A DNA stretch of 30,924 bases from Condylostoma magnum (lineage: Eukaryota > Ciliophora > Heterotrichea > Heterotrichida > Condylostomatidae). Of the stretch, positions 22,386 to 30,924 are shown piece after piece; within the stretch, counting starts at the first letter, position 1, and every line of letters starts with the position of its first letter. Location: positions 1 through 30,924 of the forward strand of contig CAKKTI010000256.1 of assembly GCA_920105805.1 (NCBI GenBank). The letters are read 5' to 3'. The notes below the pieces were generated by a model. The model saw only the letters and a program-made list of their open reading frames with translations. It searched no databases and had not been told where the DNA came from. Position numbers and translations under genes: made by a program.

Positions 22386-25300
22386 CTAATTAAAATCCTC
22401 AACTTCAGGTTCTTCCTCCTCGGATGTCTCTTTTGGAGCTTTCTACTCATATTTAGATACTTAAGCTAACAACAAAATTAAATAAGCAAATTCACGAAGC
22501 TTTAAATTAATTGGAAGTCAGCTTATTTTTTCTAGTCCCAATACAATCTTCTATAATTAAGGATTGTTCTAAGATATTCTTTCAATGTAATAATCTATTA
22601 GCCAATTTCCTTATCTCATATGATTCCATATTGGATGATCTAAAGAGTTATTGTCCACTTATTACCTTAGAAAGGGAATAATTCCTGCTAATCCCGCATA
22701 TTACAGCTATCCATGGCAGGGAATATCATAAAGAGTATCCTTTCCCCAAAATAACTATTCAAATTAAGTTTATGTCAAAATTTATAGTATTTTTTAAAAT
22801 CTTTCACTAAGAATTTCTGCTTTTACTTTTCTAATTTGTAAAATCAGCTTTTGAGTACTTTTATCTGGAATTACTTTATAAATTCCTATAAAACCTGCTG
22901 GAATGTACTTAAATTGTAGTTCATCAATAGTTAAATAGTATACAATGTCTGCGAATCTAGAAAGATTTTAGAATCTGCAAACTGTAGCTAATTAACCGTT
23001 TATGAAATCTTTGCTATCAATTCTATATATATGATTATTCGATATTGTGAACTAAGCTATTACTGCTTCAAAGCGACCTTCTAATTGTATACTAAATTCC
23101 TCAAAATCAGAATAATTTTCCCTCAATCCAGTTCTAGTAACCAGAACATAGCTTTCAAGAGTATCTGGATTAAAACGAGTCAATTTATATATGTTTTGTG
23201 TTATTCTATCTATATTCAACTCATTGAACCCTTATTCAGCTAATTAATAATGAATTTAATTACAAATAGTTTTTACTTATTGCAAATTTAAAGAAATATC
23301 ATAAACTAGGTTTGTTTCTCCTATTATAATTTAATTATTAATATTTCCTTATCTATCAATAATCTCAGGAAAATCTGGATTAGTCTGTCAATTTCCATCA
23401 ATTCTGTATTTTATTTAATTCTTTTATTTGGATAAACCTTTTTAAAATACTAGATCTACTCCAAATAGCCCCGGAAATATTTCATGCAGTTAAACACCTT
23501 CTTATCAATTATTTCATTCTCCGTATACATAAATCTAAGGTACATGATCATAGATATTCATTCATTCAATAACATTATGAATACCTTCATCATATAAAAG
23601 AACTGGAGATGAATGATACTATTCATATTACTTTTGCAATGTATCATCCTTATATTACCGTCTTTCTTTTATAATGGAAAGTCTTTTTGGATAAAGTGTA
23701 TCAAAACCTCAAACTGAGCCTATTGCACCTGTGGAGAATGCTGTAAATCCACATATACTGAGTTAATGCGCAATAGTATGAGCCTCTTTATAACTTTTAT
23801 TTTTGCACGTTTAATCGTAATAAATTTTGTGATGTGGGCTAGGTTATCATACCTTTTCTCCTTTATTACTTATTGGAATATGACTTCCTATCATCCTTTG
23901 TGAGCCAGTCATATAAGTAATTCCAGTAATACTATCAGGATTTGCATAGATAGCTTCTTCTTAAACTAACTATACTCCTAAACTCTATATTTAAAATTAA
24001 TCTTAAGTATCTGTAGATAGTTCTGCTATGATAAGTAAATTAGGATTCACCTTCCTTGCTTAATCTAATAAATATTGGCTAACAACTAAAGGTATCTAAT
24101 CAGCATTAACAAGTCTAATACCATGGAATATTGACCCTACTTTTATAACATATTCCGTCATTGCATTCCATAGAATAGGATTATCTTCATATTTTTATCC
24201 ATATCTAAGCTTAAAGGAATCTTCATAAATAATAACAGAACGTTTTAAATAATTTCAGTCATCTTTTTAAGCTATTTTATCATGTTTATCTTCTACATAA
24301 CCATTCTTTAACCCATATGTATTCTAAACTTTTGTAAAATAGGATCTAATTCAAGGTTTATTTGTTTAAAAGTAACGCATAAGAGAGCTTTTCATATTAA
24401 TAAGTATTTCTTCTTCTATTCTTTTATACTTAGCGATTTAAAGTTGATATATTTATTATACTATACCTTATGTTTATATTCTATTTTACCTTAAAAACTG
24501 GTACATTGGCTAAAAGTTTAAAGTGCATCCAAATCTTTGTTCTCCTTCCCTTAAAACATATAATGATAAAAACTTTTGTATATAATTCTAAGATAATTCA
24601 TGCAAGTATCTCCCAATCACTGGCTTAAATTTCAGGGCAATGAGTATGTGATTTTCCAAATCGATATTAAATAGGAAAAACTCTTCTAATTTTAGCTCCT
24701 TTAAAATCTTTAACCTAAAAATTTCTAGTAGTAAATCAATATCTTCCTCATTCTCGACTAGATTTCCCTTTAAATATTCTGAAATTGAACCGTTTAATAA
24801 ACTATCATAAAACTAGAGTAGAGCCTAATCTAGCTCCCAAGCAACGTTTAGATAAGGAGAATTTTCTAATGTGTATCCGATATCGGGATTTTATTAGGCA
24901 AAATTACTATTAAAAACGCAATGATTTAGCAAAACATCTATTACACTTCCACAGCCTAATGAATCTAATTAATTGACTACGTTTTCAATTTATTCCTATT
25001 TATACTATTCCGTGCAATTATCTTCAAACAATTCTGGGTCTCATTAAAAATAATCGTCAATATAATAGCAATTTCCAGATCCTCTTAGTTTTTGTAAGGG
25101 TAAGAAATGTATAAAATTGTAATGAGTTGCTATAGACTTTTAGAGTTTTTCTATTCATTAATCTATTTTACCTAAGCAACGAGGAAGTACAGTTTATATA
25201 CAAATTTAAGATAATTAAATAATTTTGTTATTTATCCTTAGTGTAGGATCCACAACTATTTGATTTAAATTTCCTTATCGACCATGTAAATCAATGTAGA

Positions 25301-25559
25301 GTTTATATACTCCTGGGCGAGTTAAAGTAAAATTAGTTTCTCAATTTCCTTATTGTGACTAATTTCTTAAACTTTCCCAATCTTCATATTTTCTTGAATT
25401 GATATATAATACCGAATTAGGATTAAAGTAAAAGCTAGTTTTAGGAATCTCAATTACTATTGTATCACCTACATTACAACGGAAGCTTCAAGATTTCATA
25501 GAGTCTGGATAGTATAGAGATCCTTGATTATCGAGTTAGCATCTAAGTGTTTATGACAT
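22386..25559 (-). CDS. Glycogen debranching enzyme homologue with CBM48-like insert, catalytically degenerate and lacking the glucosidase half
   Basis: 1,057 residues in one frame, with about 13 TGA as Trp. The N-terminal half matches the 4-alpha-glucanotransferase (GH13-type) half of eukaryotic debranching enzyme (AGL): IVVDPTLRI (101-109), CLGKIDQWIEKL (128-139), DVLLNHCVFNSNF (208-220), FKLRYGQKYEDNPILW (449-464), ARKVNPNLLIIAEL (501-514). The catalytic nucleophile motif, RLDNCHSTP in AGL, reads RLVNADQIP (482-490), so Asp is Val484. The third acidic site, in a THDN-type motif, reads TCKN (584-587). The general acid Glu513 is kept. Residues 672-735 (QIYVYGEWNNWQEG ... KYRIDGNWQTNPDF) form a CBM48/AMPK-type glycogen-binding module. 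The AGL middle domain follows, with YAGLAGIIPFL and HPIWNHMRQGNWLIDYYIER, and the protein ends EEEEPEVEDFN. The GH133 alpha-1,6-glucosidase half (human AGL about 1,530 residues) is absent. Likely a glycogen-binding pseudoenzyme. Confidence 0.93.
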
Positions 25560-26362
25560 ATTTATAAGCTATAGATGAATAATAAATAGTGTATTTCTGA
25601 AGATTTATGCTGCAGATTACTTTTAATTTAGTCACAATTGAAGGCTAATGATAACTTATTCCTTTTATATTACTACTCTTGTAGATACACTGAAAGAAAT
25701 TTGCTACTTTTTGTTGTTAATTTATTGTAATTAATCAAAAGTAAAATTTACCCTGCAATTTATTCATAGTTTGATAAGTCAAATAGTTAAAACACTCTAC
25801 ATATATTAAGATTCCTAATATAATGTATATTTTAAAGTCTGAAATAAAAGCACTTAAATTTAGTATTTCTGAATAAGTTCATTTATGAATGCAATAATTA
25901 AAATATCTAATAATTTATGTTATAAGTAAAGAGAGGAGTGATAAGAATAGTAAATAAGAAAATGTTTTAAAGGTAAAATTAGATTAATTCATTAACATAT
26001 AATACTACTGTTTAAAGATTTTATATTAATTGTAATAAACGTAATTTAATTGAATAAACTTATTCTGTAATTCAAATAGCAAGCTAATTGAAATTTTATA
26101 GTAATTTTTATTATTGTTTTGATTATATACTTTGTGTTTTAAATTCATTAAAGGATCTTAGGTAGTGATTTATAGGATGAACAATACGAAAGATTTTAAG
26201 TGTTTTTATTAAGTTTATTATATACTTTATAGTTCAATTACAATCTTTTACTTTAATCATGATATTTCAAATGATTTATAGAGTTACTTAAACAAACAAT
26301 TTAAAATGGTCTACTATATAAATTAGTCACATAACATCTAAACATCATAATTTCTAAAAAGC
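25560..26362. other. Largest intergenic gap (about 800 nt)
   Basis: Lies between the start of the debranching-enzyme-like gene and the tail of the USP gene, both on the minus strand. It is AT-rich with no frame of protein-like composition on either strand and no tRNA-like structure noticed. It presumably holds the promoter of the debranching-enzyme-like gene. At this size it could also hold a noncoding RNA that I cannot recognise. Confidence 0.5.
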
Positions 26363-29158
<2,796 letters not shown>

Positions 29159-29285
29159 TTATTAATTCTATTAATGATATAGCACAAACTACTAATTCTA
29201 GTAACAGATACAATTGTTTAAATTTCTAATAATAAAAATGTATATTGGGCCATGGTAGGAGTTTAAGCTAGCCTAAGTAATTCGT
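29159..29285. promoter_or_regulatory. Divergent promoter gap
   Basis: About 125 nt between the start codons of the USP gene (-) and the following + strand gene, so both promoters should lie here. No motif stands out. Confidence 0.3.
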
Positions 29286-30527
29286 ATGAAAAATGCAATA
29301 TATAATGACGAAGTTTTTACTAAAAGACCTGTTCTAAGTAAAACTATCTTAAACTATCATAATCAACAACATAATTAGAATTCTCCTAGAAGCATTTCTT
29401 CAGATACTGTTTAAATCCATCCTAAATTTGATATTGAAAGATACCATTAGTAATGAAAACGTATTGAAAACATTATAACACACAGTGAAGGGGAATAAAG
29501 GAAAAAGCAACTTATACCTAGACATAACAGTTAAATTAGGAGAAGAGAGCCAATTACGCTTCATTAAAAAAGAATAGAAAAGATGAAGCAAATGTACGGG
29601 ATTAATAATCAATAAGAAAAATTAACTCTGCCTTCTATTAAGCCTGAATAGCGATGAAGTGTTTAATAATAATCGACATTAGATATCAGTAGAAATGATA
29701 AACTATCATAATCTATTTTCAGAAATAATTAGTAGTGTAAGGATACTAAGAAATAGAATAATGTATTAAAGCTTCCATCTTTGTCCAATAGAGATTATAA
29801 TAAATTTTCCTCTTATCTTGAATGCCCACAAGCACAATAGCAAATTGAATCAGAAGTAGAAGACTAAATTGATGGTTTACTGTAATGGGTCCAAGAATTA
29901 CCCGATGAGATAAGTGATAGTAATATTATTGTATTATAAAAATGGATACTATCTTGTATATTAATAATCAAACTTCTTACCAACAAAAGTGTCTTATTAT
30001 CTAATATAATACAAATAGGGTTGCATTATAAACGGATTTTTCGTGATTATAAAATATTGCTGAGTAAATGAGAGTTGGATATAATGGTTAATGCAAAAAA
30101 GTAGCAATAAGTATAACATCTTTTGGAATAGATAAGTTGTTTATTTAGGCATTGAGTTAGGCTTACACTTTTAGAATTTTGAGTTCAAGGCAAACATGAG
30201 TCAGCTTTATAAAGAACAACAGGCTTAATAAAAACTCATACAGGGTTGATATAAGTGACTAAAAGGTATCATATTCTTTTAATGATTTGATATACTTAAA
30301 CTTAACAAAAACTATCTAAACATCTTAAGTAATGATTAGATAACAGCTGCATATATTCAAAAAAGATTAAAAGACTTAATCATTATTTGCCAAAAATAAA
30401 AACTACAGGTGAAACAATTAACTCATGACAAATTACAGATTAAGTAACCCCCAAGATACAATAATAGTTTAATATTTCTGAAGATATACAAAAACGCAAG
30501 AAAATCTCTTACTCAAAGGCTAATTAA
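29286..30527 (+). CDS. Unknown basic protein of about 413 residues
   Basis: One frame with TAA/TAG as Gln and about eight TGA as Trp. The N-terminal 200 residues are basic and disordered (FDIERYHQQWKRIENII, IRRREPITLHQKRIEKMKQM). An acidic helix (IDGLLQWVQELPDEISDSN) leads to a helical, hydrophobic middle (HYKRIFRDYKILLSKWELDI, QHLLEQISCLFRHWVRLTLL), and the end is hydrophilic (KIKTTGETINSWQITDQV, QQQFNISEDIQKRKKISYS). No family recognised. The stop is taken at TAA 30525-30527. An earlier TAA at 29937 is read as Gln because the same frame stays protein-like for another 580 nt. A second frame starting at 29942 is also open; I judge it a shadow. Confidence 0.65.
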
Positions 30528-30538
30528 ATCAAAATTAT

Positions 30539-30924
30539 TTAAATATTACTTTTCCTTTCATTTAATCTCTGTGAACATACACGCTTATGCCTTTGATTTC
30601 TTAAATCTGGATTTAAAGTAAATTTAGAAAGAATAAAAGGCCTAATCCCCTAATTCTTATTTGGTAAATTGGGAACTACTTGCTTAATAGCAGTTTACTT
30701 CTTCAAAACTTCTATTTCTTGCATAAGATTTAAAATAGTTTACTTCTTCAAACTTAATTCATGACTATAATCCTCTAACTAAAGCTATGCTTTCTTCAAC
30801 TTAATCTCAGCAGAGTGGTATTTAGACTAGTATTAAGCAAGCTTTTCTAATATATCTTCTTTTCCTTGAATTTAAGCTATTGCATGGTCTCTTTCTTATT
30901 TAACTTTATTTAGTTATCTTTGCA
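30539..30924 (-). CDS. Coiled-coil protein, C-terminal end only (5' partial)
   Basis: About 128 residues are visible, entering from the right edge. The frame reads a helical coiled-coil (VKQERDHAIAQIQGKEDILE, AEIKLKKAQLQLEDYSHELS, ILNLMQEIEVLKKQ) and then a basic tail (PDLRNQRHKRVCSQRLNERK). The stop is taken as TAA 30539-30541, 11 nt from the stop of the convergent + strand gene. Two 16-nt copies of the same sequence 45 nt apart (30692-30707 and 30737-30752) encode the repeated LKKQT heptads. The rest of the gene is outside the window. Confidence 0.7.

Noticed and set aside
30075-30200. tRNA-like stretch (GGATATAATGGTTAATGC followed later by GAGTTCAAGGC)
   Set aside because: It loosely resembles A and B boxes but no acceptor or T stem can be paired, and it lies within a coding frame.
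29942-30542. Second + strand frame beginning MDTILYINNQTSYQQ, two bases after an in-frame TAA
   Set aside because: Open along its length, but with the ambiguous code openness means little. The overlapping frame continuing from 29286 has better coding composition, especially its last 100 residues.

Overview
The window is protein-coding nuclear DNA from a ciliate with an extreme genetic code. Reading frames run for kilobases with TAA and TAG in the positions of glutamine, and TGA sits at tryptophan positions, for example at the first Trp of WW domains and at a Trp conserved in glycogen debranching enzyme. Several genes also appear to end at TAA or TAG, with a few apparently ending at TGA. Having all three codons both sense and stop is the code described for the heterotrich Condylostoma (NCBI table 28). 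The karyorelict code (table 27, TGA the only stop) is the alternative. One well supported intron is only 16 nt, which fits heterotrichs. The DNA is AT-rich and gene-dense, and most genes have no intron. Any annotation under the standard code breaks every gene here into fragments.

Layout. 1-2364 (+): proteasome base subunit RPN2, 5' end missing. 2389-3849 (+): coiled-coil protein. 4073-6757 (-): protein with three CEP164-like WW modules. 7078-7668 (+): ribosomal protein eS7. 7722-8468 (+): CID-domain RNA polymerase II CTD-binding protein. 8625-11108 (-): long coiled-coil protein. 11202-12833 (-): unknown 543-residue protein. 12844-12920 (-): tRNA with an odd anticodon arm, ending 10 nt before the preceding gene's start codon. 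13018-17064 (-): very large type I membrane protein. 17214-19403 (+): unknown protein with a 16-nt intron. 19446-20570 (+): membrane-tethered bZIP factor. 20586-22061 (+): C2orf81-like protein. 22386-25559 (-): degenerate glycogen debranching enzyme carrying a starch-binding module. 26363-29158 (-): DUSP/MYND/USP deubiquitinase. 29286-30527 (+): unknown basic protein. 30539-30924 (-): C-terminus of a coiled-coil protein. Gaps between genes are mostly 15-320 nt; the only large one is about 800 nt.

The genes do not form one pathway. Housekeeping genes (RPN2, eS7, CID factor, USP) sit among probable cilium or centriole genes (WW/CEP164-like, coiled-coils, C2orf81-like), a probable ER-stress type bZIP, and a carbohydrate-binding pseudoenzyme. 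The strongest points for follow-up are the three-way ambiguous code with its in-frame gene junctions, the catalytically degenerate debranching enzyme, and the unusual tRNA. All translations were done by hand and no database was searched.
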